This document shows positions 1 to 10,257 of a DNA stretch of 64,000 nt, piece after piece. The notes below the pieces were generated by a model. The model searched no databases. It worked only from the letters and a program-made list of their open reading frames with translations, and was not told the DNA's origin. Source of the DNA: Achatina immaculata. Its lineage: Eukaryota; Mollusca; Gastropoda; Stylommatophora; Achatinidae. How positions within the stretch are numbered: the first letter of the stretch is position 1; each line of letters starts with the position of its first letter. Where the stretch lies: positions 11,677,963 to 11,741,962 of the forward strand of contig CM019701.1 of the NCBI GenBank assembly GCA_009760885.1, given 5' to 3'. Position numbers and translations under genes: made by a program.

Positions 1-44
1 ATAGGAAAAAGTAGGAGCAGCTTTATTATTTAACGATTACAAAG

Positions 45-80
45 TTGTGACGTTTCGGCGTGAGCCTTAATCATACAAAA
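45..80 (-). ncRNA. Hammerhead-ribozyme-like motif in Penelope 3' region
   Basis: On the minus strand the order is: stem I side TTGT, core ATGATTA, stem II GGC-TCAC-GCC, GAAACGTC, stem I other side ACAA. This matches the minimal type I hammerhead layout reported in Penelope-like elements (CTGATGA, stem II, GAAA, short stem III, cleavage site). Core positions 3 and 8 read A and T instead of C and G, which would still pair. Stem III is only AC/GT with no loop, as in forms thought to act as dimers. Activity is unknown. Confidence 0.55.
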
Positions 81-462
81 ACACACAGGACGAAGAAGTA
101 GAGAGAGGAGATAAAGTACAGATTCACATTAATGCTATTAGAAAAAAAAATTTTTTTTAAAGAGTACTTAGCTGTAAATCGCAAGGTGTGGCTTGTCCGG
201 CGGTGTGTGTCAGGAATGGATCTAGTAGGACGTGGAGACTGTTTAAATAGAGACCTGTGACATGTGGTCGGTGGGTTGTAACTGGGGGTTGTGGATGGGG
301 AACCGGGGAGGGGAGAGAGAGCGATGCAATATTGACCTAGCTAGGAGAAATTGAAACAGATGATTGGGGAAGAGGAGTTGTAGAGTGATGCTGTGAGGAA
401 GTTTGAAAAGTAAGAAGGGGTGGACTTAGTGGAGAGTACTATAATGATTGAAGAAGATGATG

Positions 463-945
463 TTACGTGTAATTAAACAGCGAGTTTAACCCATGTGGTT
501 CCAGCGTCCCATAATTTCGAATGCAGCGGTTCTCAAGTGCCAGGCGGCTTGTGTCATCTGCGTGACATTGTTTAATGGCTGTTACCAGAAAATCAGATTT
601 GCCTCTGTGGTTGGGGCCATTGAAATGATTTGGGACTGGTTTCGAAGCATGCTGGGCGATGTCGTACAGATGTTTTTGCATGCGGTCCCCTAATCTGAGG
701 CCAGTCTCACCAATATATGTTATCTTGCATCTTTTGCACACGGTGACATATATCACATTACGGGACTCGCATGTGAATCCCTCATGAAGAGTGAGAATAG
801 TTTTGGGAAAGGTGATTGTTTTCTTTTCCCAAACTACAGGGCAGGTAACGCAGCGGGGGCGGTTACATTTTCTGGTGCCAAAATATATAAGGCTCTGCTT
901 CAAGTGGCTGTGGGCAAGGATGTCCTTAAGGTTTGGCTCACGTTT
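463..945 (-). pseudogene. Penelope-like GIY-YIG endonuclease domain (left arm)
   Basis: The minus-strand frame ends in a TAA at 463-465. Reading toward the C-terminus it has a NLKDILAHSHLK segment typical of the linker after the Penelope reverse transcriptase, a cysteine cluster CNRPRCVTC, then VIYVTVCKRCKITYIGETG, the GIY-YIG core with the first Tyr replaced inside YVTV and YIG kept, then R and H residues (RLGDRMQKHL) and a conserved Glu in LENRC. In active elements this nuclease nicks DNA for insertion. The open frame continues past 945 only because it reads into the mirrored arm, so that extension is artefactual. There is no reverse transcriptase, hence a fragment. Confidence 0.82.
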
Positions 946-948
946 GTC

Positions 949-1404
949 AAACGTGAGCCAAACCTTAAGGACATCCTTACATATGTTGGAACCAGAAAAT
1001 GTAACCGCCCCCGCTGCGTTACCTGCCCTGTAGTTTGGGAAACGAAAACAATCACCTTTCCCAAAACTATCCTCACTCTTCATGAGGGATTCACATGCGA
1101 GTCCCGTAATGTGATATATGTCACCGTGTGCAAAAGATGCAAGATAACATATATTGGTGAGACTGGCCTCAGATTAGGGGACCGCATGCAAAAACATCTG
1201 TACGACATCGCCCAGCATGCTTCGAAACCAGTCCCAAATCATTTCAATGGCCCCAACCACAGAGGCAAATCTGATTTTCTGGTAACAGCCATTAAACAAT
1301 GTCACGCAGATGACACAAGCCGCCTGGCACTTGAGAACCGCTGCATTCGAAATTATGGGACGCTGGAACCACATGGGTTAAACTCGCTGTTTAATTACAC
1401 GTAA
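949..1404 (+). pseudogene. Penelope-like GIY-YIG endonuclease domain (right arm)
   Basis: The plus-strand frame ends with TAA at 1402-1404. It shows the same CNRPRCVTC cluster, YVTVCKRC, YIGETG and LENRC motifs as the left arm. It lacks about nine residues between LKDIL and GTRKC, the in-frame effect of the 27-bp deletion. An open frame that begins upstream at 784 includes the antisense of the other arm and is not real protein. Fragment without reverse transcriptase. Confidence 0.8.
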
Positions 1405-1706
1405 CATCATCTTCTTCAATCATTATAGTACTCTCCACTAAGTCCACCCCTTCTTACTTTTCAAACTTCCTCACAGCATCACTCTACAACTCCTCTTCCC
1501 CAATCATCTGTTTCAATTTCTCCTAGCTAGGTCAATATTGCATCGCTCTCTCTCCCCTCCCCGGTTCCCCATCCACAACCCCCAGTTACAACCCACCGAC
1601 CACATGTCACAGGTCTCTATTTAAACAGTCTCCACGTCCTACTAGATCCATTCCTGACACACACCGCCGGACAAGCCACACCTTGCGATTTACAGCTAAG
1701 TACTCT
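949..1706 (+). mobile_element. Penelope-like element, 3' part (right arm, head to head)
   Basis: This is the mirror copy of the left arm, on the plus strand, from the palindrome centre at about 947 to 1706, where similarity stops abruptly. Compared with the left arm it has a deletion of about 27 bp near the centre. It stops before the hammerhead-like region, so its 3' end is truncated as well. Most of the two arms is almost identical, so the duplication is recent or has been homogenised. Confidence 0.82.
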
Positions 1707-2342
1707 ATAACCAAAAGAATCGGTTCCTAATCCGGTTCTTGCTCAACTCTCTTAAGCGGCGAGCGGGCGGCCGCTGCAGTGTGAGTCTGTGAATTTGGTG
1801 ACTATACTACCTAAAACTATGTTAAGCTCGAGACAAGAGTGAGCAGCTGGACATAAAGATCAGTGCAGGTAGATACATCATTTTGTGCGCTGCCGGCAAT
1901 GATTAACCTCTAGTTTCGATAATCGGTGAATCTGTTCTTCTGAAAACTAAGATGGCGGCTGTGACTAGCCCTAGCGATTGTTAAGCATCTTATTGTTCAG
2001 CCACGATTATTAGAGGGTATGACTTGTTTGCTGCTCCAGAAAATATTCACACAACCTCTCTAGTTAACTATGACTGCCTCTAAGTAACTGGATAACAGTT
2101 TACAGCAAAGTAAATGTGTAAGTGTTTACAGGACAATGAGACTGTAAACAAGCTCACTCCGCGACAACTCCATACCAAAAGGAGATTGGCTGATATTTCA
2201 AAATGCTTGTTCAGTATCAGATAATTTGTTTATGTTTGTGGAATAAACTGAGCGTCTTCGGATCAACGTGTGCTTTACTCTGTACATTCACGTTCCAGTA
2301 TGTTTAGTGTGCAGTCTCTAATTCGTATTGTGCATGCTACAT
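1707..2342. other. Unassigned intergenic stretch
   Basis: No gene or clear repeat recognised. An AATAAA lies near 2242, followed by GT-rich sequence that could be the end of an unknown transcript or element, but no domain supports this. Confidence 0.4.
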
Positions 2343-3340
2343 ACCCCTTGTATGTATGCATGTGACCAGAAAGACAGTCCCCTTGTATGTGGCCAGAAAA
2401 AAAGACCCCTTGTATGTGGCCAGAAAAAAAGACCTCTTGTATGTGGCCAGAAAAAAAGACCCCTTGTATGTGGCCAGAAAAAAAGACCCCTTGTATGTGG
2501 CCAGAAAAAAAGACCCCTTGTATGTGGCCAGAAAAAAAGACCCCTTGTATGTGACCAGAAAGACAGTCCCCTTGTATGTGGCCAGAAAAAAAGACCCCTT
2601 GTATGTGGCCAGAAAAAAAGACCCCTTGTATGTGGCCAGAAAAAGACCCCTTATATGTGGCCAGAAAGACAGACCCCTTGTATGTGGCCGGATATACAGA
2701 CCCCCTTGTATGTGGCCAGAAAGACAGACCCCTTGTATGTGGCCAGAAAGACAGACCCCTTGTATGTGGCCAGAAAAAAAGACCCCTTGTATGTGGCCAG
2801 AAAAAACCCCTTGTATGTGGCCAAAAAAAAGACCCCTTGTATGTGGCCAGAAAAAAAGACCCCTTGTATGTGGCCAGAAAAAAAGACCCCTTGTATGTGG
2901 CCAGAAAAAGACCCCTTGTATGTGGCCAGAAAAAAAGACCTCTTGTATGTGGCCAGAAAAAAAGACCTCTTGTATGTGGCCAGAAAAAAAGACCTCTTGT
3001 ATGTGGCCAGAAAAAAAGACCTCTTGTATGTGGCCAGAAAAAAAGACCTCTTGTATGTGGCCAGAAAAAAAGACCCCTTGTATGTGGCCAGAAAAAAAGA
3101 CCCCTTGTATGTGGCCAGAAAAAAAGACCCCTTGTATGTGGCCAGAAAAAAAGACCCCTTGTATGTGGCCAGAAAAAAAGACCCCTTGTATGTGGCCAGA
3201 AAAAAAGACCCCTTGTATGTGGCCAGAAAAAAAGACCCCTTGTATGTGGCCAGAAAGACAGACCCCTTGTATGTGGCCGGATATACAGACCCCCTTGTAT
3301 GTGGCCAGAAAGACAGACCCCTTGTATGGGGATAGAAAAA
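2343..3340. repeat. 27-bp minisatellite array
   Basis: About 36 units built on ccttgtatgtggccagaaaa with a variable A-run and a gacc junction; the full unit is 27 bp. Variants with agacag, gatataca or shortened A-runs are interspersed. Because 27 is divisible by three, several frames stay open on both strands; these frames are not genes. Confidence 0.95.
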
Positions 3341-3389
3341 CCAACCGGTCCAGAATCCTGAACCAGAACTAACCAGTATCACTGGAACT

Positions 3390-3625
3390 CTAACCATTGT
3401 TGTCTCCTCGAGGAAGTTCACTACAAAATCTATCTAACCATTATTGTCTCCTCGAGGAGGTTCGCTACAAAATTTATCTATCCATTGTTGTCTCCTCGAA
3501 GAGTTTCGCTACAAAACCTTTCTAACCATTATTGTCTCCTCGAGGAGGTTCACTACAAAACCTTTCTAACCATTGTTTTCTTCTCGAGGAGGTTCGCTGC
3601 AAAACCTTTCTAACCATTGTTGTCA
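3390..3625. repeat. 44-bp minisatellite
   Basis: Five to six degenerate units containing ccattgttgtctcctcgagg and cgctacaaaa, spaced 44 bp apart (for example 3391 and 3435). Confidence 0.88.
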
Positions 3626-3929
3626 AGTCTTCTGTAACATCCTGTGAGACGACCCAAGATTAAGAATAAAATAATTGTATACTGTGAGCAGCCCAGTGTC
3701 CAAGTGACTAGTGCCCTAGTCTCTCATGGCACAGGTCGGAGGTTCGAATCTGGGTGCAGGCGTCTGAGTCATCCAGCTCCAGAAATGGGTACCTGGCTCT
3801 TCTGGAGTTGTGGAAAGGAAGGAAAGGCCAGGTGTGATACTGACTACATCACCATCTGGTGTGCCGACAAGTCAGGGAAAATATGGACACTAACACTATA
3901 TCCCATAAATGTCTCTATGGCATAATAAA

Positions 3930-4048
3930 AATGTATAAACTAGGAAAAAAAGTAAGAAGAGCTTTATTACTTAACGAGCTCACAGTTGTGACGTTTCGGT
4001 GTGAACCTTAATCATACAAAAACATACAGGACGAAGAAATAGAGAGAG
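3930..4048 (-). mobile_element. Penelope 3'-end fragment inserted in SINE tail
   Basis: About 119 bp similar to window bases 1-100, in the same orientation, severely 5' truncated. It is bounded by near-direct repeats ggcataataaa (3919-3929) and ggcatataataaa (4049-4061), which look like a target-site duplication. The family 1 SINE tail resumes immediately after the right repeat. Confidence 0.75.
3986..4020 (-). ncRNA. Hammerhead-like motif, second copy
   Basis: Same layout as at 45-80 on the minus strand: TTGT, ATGATTA, stem II GGT-TCAC-ACC, GAAACGTC, ACAA. Relative to the first copy the third stem II pair changed from C-G to T-A on both sides, which keeps the pairing. Confidence 0.55.
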
Positions 4049-4198
4049 GGCATATAATAAACCTTTACCTTTTTTTTTAACCTTATCTTAATTGTGTAAG
4101 GTACTTCTATATGTTTTTATAACTAAGTATGTGGGAATTAAAAGCTTGTTTGCCTTTGAGTGTGCTTAATGATTCTTACTCTTAGAATTGCATACTCC

Positions 4199-4263
4199 AG
4201 GTTCCCCTTCTCTCTCTGTCTCTTTCTCTCCTCCCCCTCTCTCTCCTTCTCTCTCTCTCTCTC
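4199..4263. repeat. CT-rich microsatellite
   Basis: Impure (CT)n with CCCT interruptions. Confidence 0.9.
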
Positions 4264-4359
4264 ACCCTTGGGAGAAAAATCCTTCAAGCTATAGTCCAAT
4301 TTCCATCGAATTTGTCAAAAACCCTAGTTTACCAATTTACTAAAATTAAACATTTTCTT

Positions 4360-4765
4360 GACTAGAAAAATATACTACATATCACAGATACAAACACACT
4401 TGGACTACTGCTCCACAGTCTGGGATGGTTGTTCCATGTCAAACATGAAAAGACTTTACTCACTTCAAAAACGTGCAGTAAAGCTTATAGATGACAAACA
4501 TGGAGCACGTATTGCAAATAAGGACAAACATCTTGATACTCTACCCCTCAAGAAGAGATTTCTTTTCAACAAGGCCAAGTTAATTCATAAAATTCTATCT
4601 CACAATGCTCCACCCTATCTGTGGTCGTTGTTCAAATCCAACCCAAAACACAGTCAACGCTTATGCAACTGTATTCTCCCAAAACCAAGGCTTGACAAGT
4701 TTAAAAGAAACTTCTCTTACTCGGCTGCCCACCCTTGAAATGCCCTACCAATTCAGGTAAAACTT
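4360..4765 (+). pseudogene. LINE reverse transcriptase C-terminal fragment (CR1/jockey-like)
   Basis: The frame from about 4360 to the TGA at 4736-4738 gives THLDYCSTVWDGCS, LYSLQKRAVKLI and LPLKKRFLFNKAKLIHKIL, the familiar C-terminal thumb-region pattern of CR1/jockey-type non-LTR reverse transcriptases (LDYC..vW, LQkRAvrlI). The typical WNaLP ending follows the stop (TGA replacing the Trp codon). Palm motifs are absent. It is a 5'-truncated dead copy. Confidence 0.75.
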
Positions 4766-5150
4766 ATAAGTAATTTTTGTTCTTATAACTTTAAACTTTG
4801 TCAACATCTATTTTATATAGACTATATGCCTCCTTAAGCATAGTTTAAAGTGGTTTAAAGTATGTCTTGAGTGTTGTAATTTTTAAAAATACTACTTTTC
4901 TATAAATTTGTTAGTTTTGAATGAATGTAAGAATGCAAGTTTATTTCATGTTCTTGCATAAATCAGAGTGTAGAGTGTATGGACATGAGATAAGTGTATT
5001 ATTTATTTATTTATTTAATCATTTAATTGTGTCTTCATGATTATTACGCTCATTAACAAATGCTGAATGACTATGACTGAGTGAAAGCTGTATGATGGCC
5101 TGTGTGCCCAATTCTAACCTTCTGAAAACAAACTATGTTCGTTCGTTCTT
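4766..5150. other. Unassigned AT-rich stretch
   Basis: AT-rich sequence with a short (TTTA)n run near 5000-5020. Nothing else recognised; it may be the 3' tail of the preceding LINE fragment. Confidence 0.4.
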
Positions 5151-5206
5151 TCGTTCTTCCTCTCTCTCCCTCTCTCTCTCTCTCTTTCCCTCTCTCTCCT
5201 TTTCCC

Positions 5207-5239
<33 letters not shown>

Positions 5240-5240
5240 T
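5151..5240. repeat. CT microsatellite
   Basis: Long impure (CT)n / CCCT tract. Confidence 0.92.
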
Positions 5241-5288
5241 CACGCATCCTTATTAACAGAATGCAGCCAAAACCAAGTTCTAATGACT

Positions 5289-5440
5289 GTAATAACCGGA
5301 GGTGGGGTGCAGGTTAAGCTCTCCGCTTCAATTAAATGTCTCCAAGGCGTGCGTCTCAGATAGCCTCTGACAGTCCAAGTCCAGCTCCTGGCCTTCTCGT
5401 GGCGGAACTGTTTAAACTGATAGGAGAAGGGGCGACATAG
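5289..5440 (-). repeat. Fragment of the unclassified 45.5-47.0 kb element
   Basis: The reverse complement matches 46898-47000: both share ccccttctcct, cagtttaaacagtt, aaggccaggagctggactt and a terminal ttagaac. The fragment here has about 60 extra bases internally. It shows that the element is dispersed. No coding motif. Confidence 0.7.
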
Positions 5441-6165
5441 CACAGTTTCCCTCTCACTCCTCTTCTCAACACTTACTAGGTTAGTATGGTTAGTGCAACA
5501 AAGGAAGATGGTTCTGAATTCTAATACAGCTAAATATAAAGAATAACAAGCCGCACTGGCTCAACAAGTAGATAAACAAAACCTGTTACATCCCTCAGAT
5601 CAAGAAAAATGACAATGTCAAGTTGGCCAAAACATTTGATACCTCTTAACACAATAATGAGCCCGAAGCTGTCTTTCACAACAAGCAAAATGTTAACACA
5701 CAAATACAACACAATCATCACATCAATATCTGAATACATTTTAGACATCAACAACAATAGGGCGAAAAACACATTAAATTAATTGGTATCTCTCTACAGT
5801 ATATACAATCAACACCAATCCCACAAACTAGAACATGGATAGAACTTGTCCCCACTAACCAATCGCCGACTTTCTTCAGCAAGCATGTTGCATACAACAT
5901 TACTCACACTGGTTCCCCTGCTCTCACCTTCAGTCTAAATAAAGCGTGTCTTCGTGATAAATCATAGAATTACTATGATACATGACATTATCTGCAAACA
6001 TGACATTTATTTAAGGTGCACCATATCAACACGCCCAACTCTATCGCGACTACCTACGCCAGTCATTGACAATTACAATACGTTCGACTTAATGAGTTGG
6101 GGACTCGACTGAGATCATGGCTCTTAATCACAACACTAGCTTACGCGTCACAAACGTATCTAGCT
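5441..6165. other. Unassigned stretch
   Basis: No recognised gene or repeat. An 80-residue hydrophobic minus-strand frame at 5530-5772 has no recognisable domain and is AT-bias driven. Confidence 0.4.
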
Positions 6166-6257
6166 ATCCTGAACGAAAATATACATATTCATAGACTTTT
6201 CTTAGTTACCCTTAACATAAATATACATATTCACAGACTTATCTTGGTTACCTTTAT

Positions 6258-6280
6258 CATATATATATATATATATATAT
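6258..6280. repeat. (AT)n microsatellite at left LINE edge
   Basis: Pure AT tract of about 23 bp; a matching tract (6899-6920) lies on the other side of the LINE. Confidence 0.9.
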
Positions 6281-6898
6281 CTTCTTATATCTTATATCCT
6301 TTCAGTGCCGTTAAACGTCACATAGGGCTCGCAAAGTAGTTCGCCAATTTTTCCTGTCTTCGGCGAGTCTTTCAGCCTCATCAAAGGATTTTATGCCTGT
6401 TAATTTGGTCTCTCTTAACAATGTCCTCTTCAGAGTTTCACGCGGTCTGCCTCTTTTTCTTTGGCCTGTTGTGTTCCACTTGATAGCTTGTTTTGGGATT
6501 CTCTGATCATTTCTTCTCATCAAGTGACCAACATATGTCCATCTCCTTTTCCTGATCACCCATGAGACTGGTTATTGTTCAGTCATCTGTCTTATCTCTG
6601 CATTGTTCTTGAATTCGTTCCACTTGATGCTGAGTATTTTCCTTAGGCATTTGTTTTCAAAAGAGTCTAATTTCTTTTCTATTTCTTTAGTTGTTTTTCA
6701 GCTTTCGTATGCATAAATGAGGGTGGATATTACATTTGAATTGAATAATCTTAACTTGGTTTTTGTGCTTATAACTTTTGAATTCCATATGTTCTCAAGA
6801 TTCTTGAAGATTGATGCTGCTTTTGCAATTCTGATCATAGCTTCCTTTCTAGTGTCACCATCCTGGTCTATGTAGCTGCCAAGGTATGCAGATTGATT
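6281..6898 (-). mobile_element. LINE family A 3' end, copy 1
   Basis: The minus strand encodes the C-terminus of a non-LTR reverse transcriptase: KCLRKILSIKWNEFK, then RKRRWTYVGHLMRRN, GQRKRGRPRETL, and a final WRTTLRALC before a stop at 6311. The GH.mRR..GRPR pattern is the usual end of many LINE proteins. Same 3' end as 16657-17106. It sits inside the 42-bp minisatellite. 5' truncated, with an internal stop upstream of PVSW. Confidence 0.82.
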
Positions 6899-7335
6899 GA
6901 ATATATATATATATATATATAAAACAGACTTATCTTAGTTACCCTTAACATAAATATACATATTCGCAAACTTATCTTAGTTACCCTAAACGTAAATATA
7001 CATATTGACAGACATATTGACAGACTCATCTTAGCTGCACTAGACGTAAATATACATATTCACAGACTTATCTTAGTTACCCTAAACGTAAATATACATA
7101 TTCACAGACTTATCGTAGCTGCACTAGACGTAAATATACATATTCACAGACTTATCTTAGTTGCCCTAGACGTAAATATACATATTCGCAGACTTACCTT
7201 AGTTACCCTAAACGTAAATATACATATTGACAGACTTATCTTAGTTACCCTAAACATAAATATACATACTGGCAGACTTATCTTAGTTACCCTAAACGCA
7301 AATATACATATTCACAAACGAAAACCTCTCAGACG

Positions 7336-7586
7336 TACCACGTAAACATAGCTCCCTCAATCTTGTTGTACCTCTTTGCCCCTCATTGTTTAGTCCCCAA
7401 CTACACACTCTAATCACTTACGGCTCAGACCAGTCTAACACACTCTAATCACTTACGGCTCAGACCAGACTACCGTGTCAGTGCTGAGCACACAGTTACC
7501 AGACTTCACTTGGTACTTTCATACACAATCATTTGCCATCTCCTCTGTCCGAGCCTACAGATAAGAACGAAACCACTGTAATATTC
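7336..7586. other. Unassigned stretch with short direct repeat
   Basis: Contains two adjacent copies of a segment including ctctaatcacttacggctca (near 7408 and 7442). No gene seen. Confidence 0.5.
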
Positions 7587-7872
7587 AGTCAGTCAGTCAG
7601 TCATATGCATGTCCCTTCCGGAACTTTGTCTTCCTAACAGCTCTCCTGTAGGCCTCTCAGTCAGTCAGTCATTTGCATGTCCCTTGCGAAACTTTGTCTT
7701 CCTAACAGCTCTCCTTTAGGCCTCTCGGTTCGTAAGCAAGATGACCTGCTGGTGATCTGTCCATTTGCAGATCATCAACGATGTATTGCAGCCATCTTCG
7801 CCTTGGTCTTCCTCTCTTTCTTTTCCCCATTATATATCCTTCCAAGACTGTCTTCTCTAAATTCACCGTAAC
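7587..7872 (-). mobile_element. LINE family B 3' end, copy 1
   Basis: The minus strand matches the C-terminal coding end seen at 23772-24545 (the stretch preceding FRKGRANK in that copy). The element ends in a (GACT)n tail. The final 65 bp including the tail are duplicated in tandem (7588-7655 and 7656 onward). Strongly 5' truncated. Confidence 0.75.
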
Positions 7873-8332
7873 AAATAGGATACAATTAATAAAGCTGAAT
7901 CAGGTTTACTAAGTAACGAGGCATACAACTTACATCAATGGTTCCCATTTGGGATACATGTTTATCCCCTTCGAGTGAGAGGTGGTTGCCCATCCAATCC
8001 AGCGTTGGACTTTCTCACTTAGGGGCCTGAGAAATGTCACGTGGGATCCATGTAGCAGATACAGATTTATTTATGTATTCATTTATTTACATTTAAAATA
8101 CAAAGAGTTCATAAGTTCCAAAATCGCGAGTATTCAGACACAGCATGTATGCACAAGACTTCAAAGTTTAACTATGACAATAGCTTGTAAAATTGTTCAT
8201 GATACACAGGTAAAGATGGCTGATATTTTGACTCATAGAATGAACAAAGGCAACTCATTACTTAAGTGTCGTATCCATGTTAAATATTATTTTACAGATT
8301 CCTTCTTAAACAGTACACGTCCAACATCATGA
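7873..8332. other. Unassigned stretch
   Basis: Bases 7970-8025 (gtgagaggtggttgcccatc, ccagcgttggactttctcac) resemble the 85-bp repeats at 45765-46020. The rest has no recognised content. Confidence 0.5.
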
Positions 8333-9016
8333 AATGAATAACTAACTTTATAGGTATAACTGTGATTTTTGTCATCATTATTATTATATGAATAACTAAC
8401 TTTACAAGTATAACTGTGATTTTTGTCATTATTATGAAATGAATAACTAACTTTACAGGTATAACTGTGATTTTTGTCATCATTATTATTATATGAATAA
8501 CTAACTTTACAAGTATAACTGTGATTTTTGTCATTATTATGAAATGAATAACTAACTTTACAAGTATAACTGTGATTTTTGTCATTATTATGAAATGAAT
8601 AACTAACTTTACAAGTATAACTGTGATTTTTGTCATCATTATTATGAAATGAATAACTAACTTTACAAGTATAACTGTGATTTTTGTCATTATTATTATT
8701 ATATGAATAACTAACTTTACAAGTATAACTGTGATTTTTGTCATTATTATTATTATATGAATAACTAACTTTACAAGTATAACTGTGATTTTTGTCATTA
8801 TTATTATTATATGAATAACTAACTTTACAAGTATAACTGTGATTTTTGTCATTATTATTATTATATGAATAACTAACTTTACAAGTATAACTGTGATTTT
8901 TGTCATTATTATGAAATGAATAACTAACTTTACAGGTATAACTGTGATTTTTGTCATTATTATGAAATGAATAACTAACTTTACAGGTATAACTGTGATT
9001 TTTGTCATTATTATGA
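8333..9016. repeat. 46-54-bp minisatellite
   Basis: About 13 units with taactaactttacaagtata and ctgtgatttttgtcattatt. Unit length varies through the number of ATT triplets and gaaat insertions. An open minus-strand frame of 278 codons across it is an array product. Confidence 0.93.
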
Positions 9017-9759
9017 AACAGTGTAAGTAGAATACTGAAAATATGTGAAAGTTTTTAATTTTAAACAAAGTGACAGACGACGGCGAAACCCGCGGGGGGG
9101 GGGGGTGGGTGGTTATATTTGGCATCAAGGCTCAACAGTGAAGAATGACTACGTTAGCCTGCAAGGCAGATACACATGTTTTACAGGCCAGAAGTGCTCG
9201 GGGGATAGTAATTTTAAAACCTCTGCAATAAATAATCTCGCCAACTCTGAGAGGCCAGTATTTCATTGCCTGTGAGAATTACCTTAGGGAAATGGCTGTT
9301 ATTTGTGTTTCCTATTGCTCTAACAGTCTGATACGAGATGCTGTTGAGAATGTAAAGCGCATGTAATCGTGTTCTCTTACCGAGTGCACTAATTCAAATG
9401 TCATGTAGCGTATGACGGAAATCAAAATCTGAACTGGTTGTAATAAACACAGCACAGATAACGTAAATCTTTGCGTGATTCTACCACCCCCCACCCCACC
9501 CCACGGGAGGGGGTGGAGCTTAGATGATATTTAAACCTGTGTGAAGAAACGTATACGTTTGTTACAGATAAAAGATTAGGGATTTAGAGTATTCTCGAAC
9601 AAGATGAAATGACGTCAACAGCGACAAGAATGCCAGAAGATGTCAGCTACGAACAGAATACATCTTTGCTGGAAGATGACTGTCATCTAGACAGAGAGAA
9701 AACGTTAAATGGTTAGGAAACAAATGTCAGCGAAGAAAAAACAACAATATAAAAGTAAC
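9017..9759. other. Unassigned stretch
   Basis: Contains a G10 run at 9094-9103 and a C/A-rich tract near 9484-9520. No gene recognised. Confidence 0.4.
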
Positions 9760-10250
9760 CTGCAGGTAAATATCACCCAAACAGAAAACAGAAATAGAGA
9801 AAACATTAATATCATCAAAAAGAAAACAAAAGTAGAGAGCTTTAATGTCACAAAAAAGAAAACAGAAGTAAAGGTAGCTTTAATATTATCAACAAGAAAA
9901 CAGAAGTAAAGAGAGCATTAATATCATCAAAAATAAAACAGAAGTAGAGAACATTAATATCATAAAAAAAGAAAACAGAAGTAAAGGGAGCTTTAGTATC
10001 ATCAAAAATAGAACAAGAGAGAGCATTAATGTCATCAAAAAGAAAAAAAAGTAGTAGTCTGGACGATTTAAAACGCTGAAAATCTCTGCGTCGTCAAAGT
10101 GTTAATTAATATCACCAGCAAGAAAACAGAAGTAGTCATGGTATTAATATCACTAAGCAATAAAACAGAAGTAGTCATGGTATTAATATCACCCAGCAAG
10201 AAAACAGAACCAGTCATGTATTAATATTACCAAGCAAAAAAATCATTATA
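9760..10250. repeat. Degenerate A-rich minisatellite
   Basis: Repeated aagaaaacagaagta plus attaatatca motifs at irregular spacing (about 35-50 bp). Confidence 0.75.
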
Positions 10251-10257
10251 TATAATA

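Larger units (their letters stand above)
1..945 (-). mobile_element. Penelope-like element, 3' part (left arm)
   Basis: This is the 3' portion of a Penelope-like retroelement read on the minus strand: the end of the reading frame (GIY-YIG endonuclease) followed by about 460 bp of 3' non-coding sequence reaching the window edge. Bases 161-945 pair with 949-1706 as an inverted repeat. Bases 1-100 recur at 3930-4048, so the first bases are close to the element's 3' end. The reverse transcriptase is missing, so the copy is 5' truncated at the palindrome centre. The 3' region carries a hammerhead-like motif, as known for Penelope-like elements. Confidence 0.85.
161..1706. repeat. 1.5-kb near-perfect palindrome (inverted Penelope copies)
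   Basis: Arms 161-945 and 949-1706 are reverse complements with a spacer of three bases (gtc at 946-948). The coordinate sum is 1894 at the centre and 1867 at both outer ends, so the only sizeable indel is the 27-bp difference near the centre. The central sequence would form a hairpin with a 3-nt loop. Confidence 0.92.
3691..4088 (+). mobile_element. tRNA-derived SINE, family 1, copy 1 (interrupted)
   Basis: A polymerase III type B box ggttcgaatc lies at 3741-3750, and the A-box region is degenerate. A central core (agaaatgggtacctggctct) and the order of the remaining segments match the copy at 43845-44105. The 3' tail, a run related to acctttacctttt, is split from the body by a Penelope fragment at 3930-4048. 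Confidence 0.8.
6166..7335. repeat. 42-bp minisatellite, split by a LINE
   Basis: Units contain gacttatcttagttacccta followed by aacgtaaatatacatattca (42 bp). About two units lie at 6166-6257 and about ten at 6921-7335. Between them are (AT)n tracts and a LINE 3' end, so the array existed before the insertion. Confidence 0.88.

Noticed and set aside
784..1083. N-terminal extensions of the two GIY-YIG frames
   Set aside because: They run through the palindrome centre into antisense sequence of the opposite arm, so they are not native protein.
1768..1780. gcggccgctgcag resembling adjacent cloning sites (vector contamination)
   Set aside because: No vector sequence flanks it; a chance GC-rich stretch is the simpler reading.
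2328..3421. Long open frames of 256-338 codons on both strands
   Set aside because: They arise from a 27-bp tandem unit in which several frames lack stops. No start context, domain or splice signal.
7982..8332. 116-codon plus frame
   Set aside because: Starts in a fragment of the dispersed 85-bp repeat and shows no domain.
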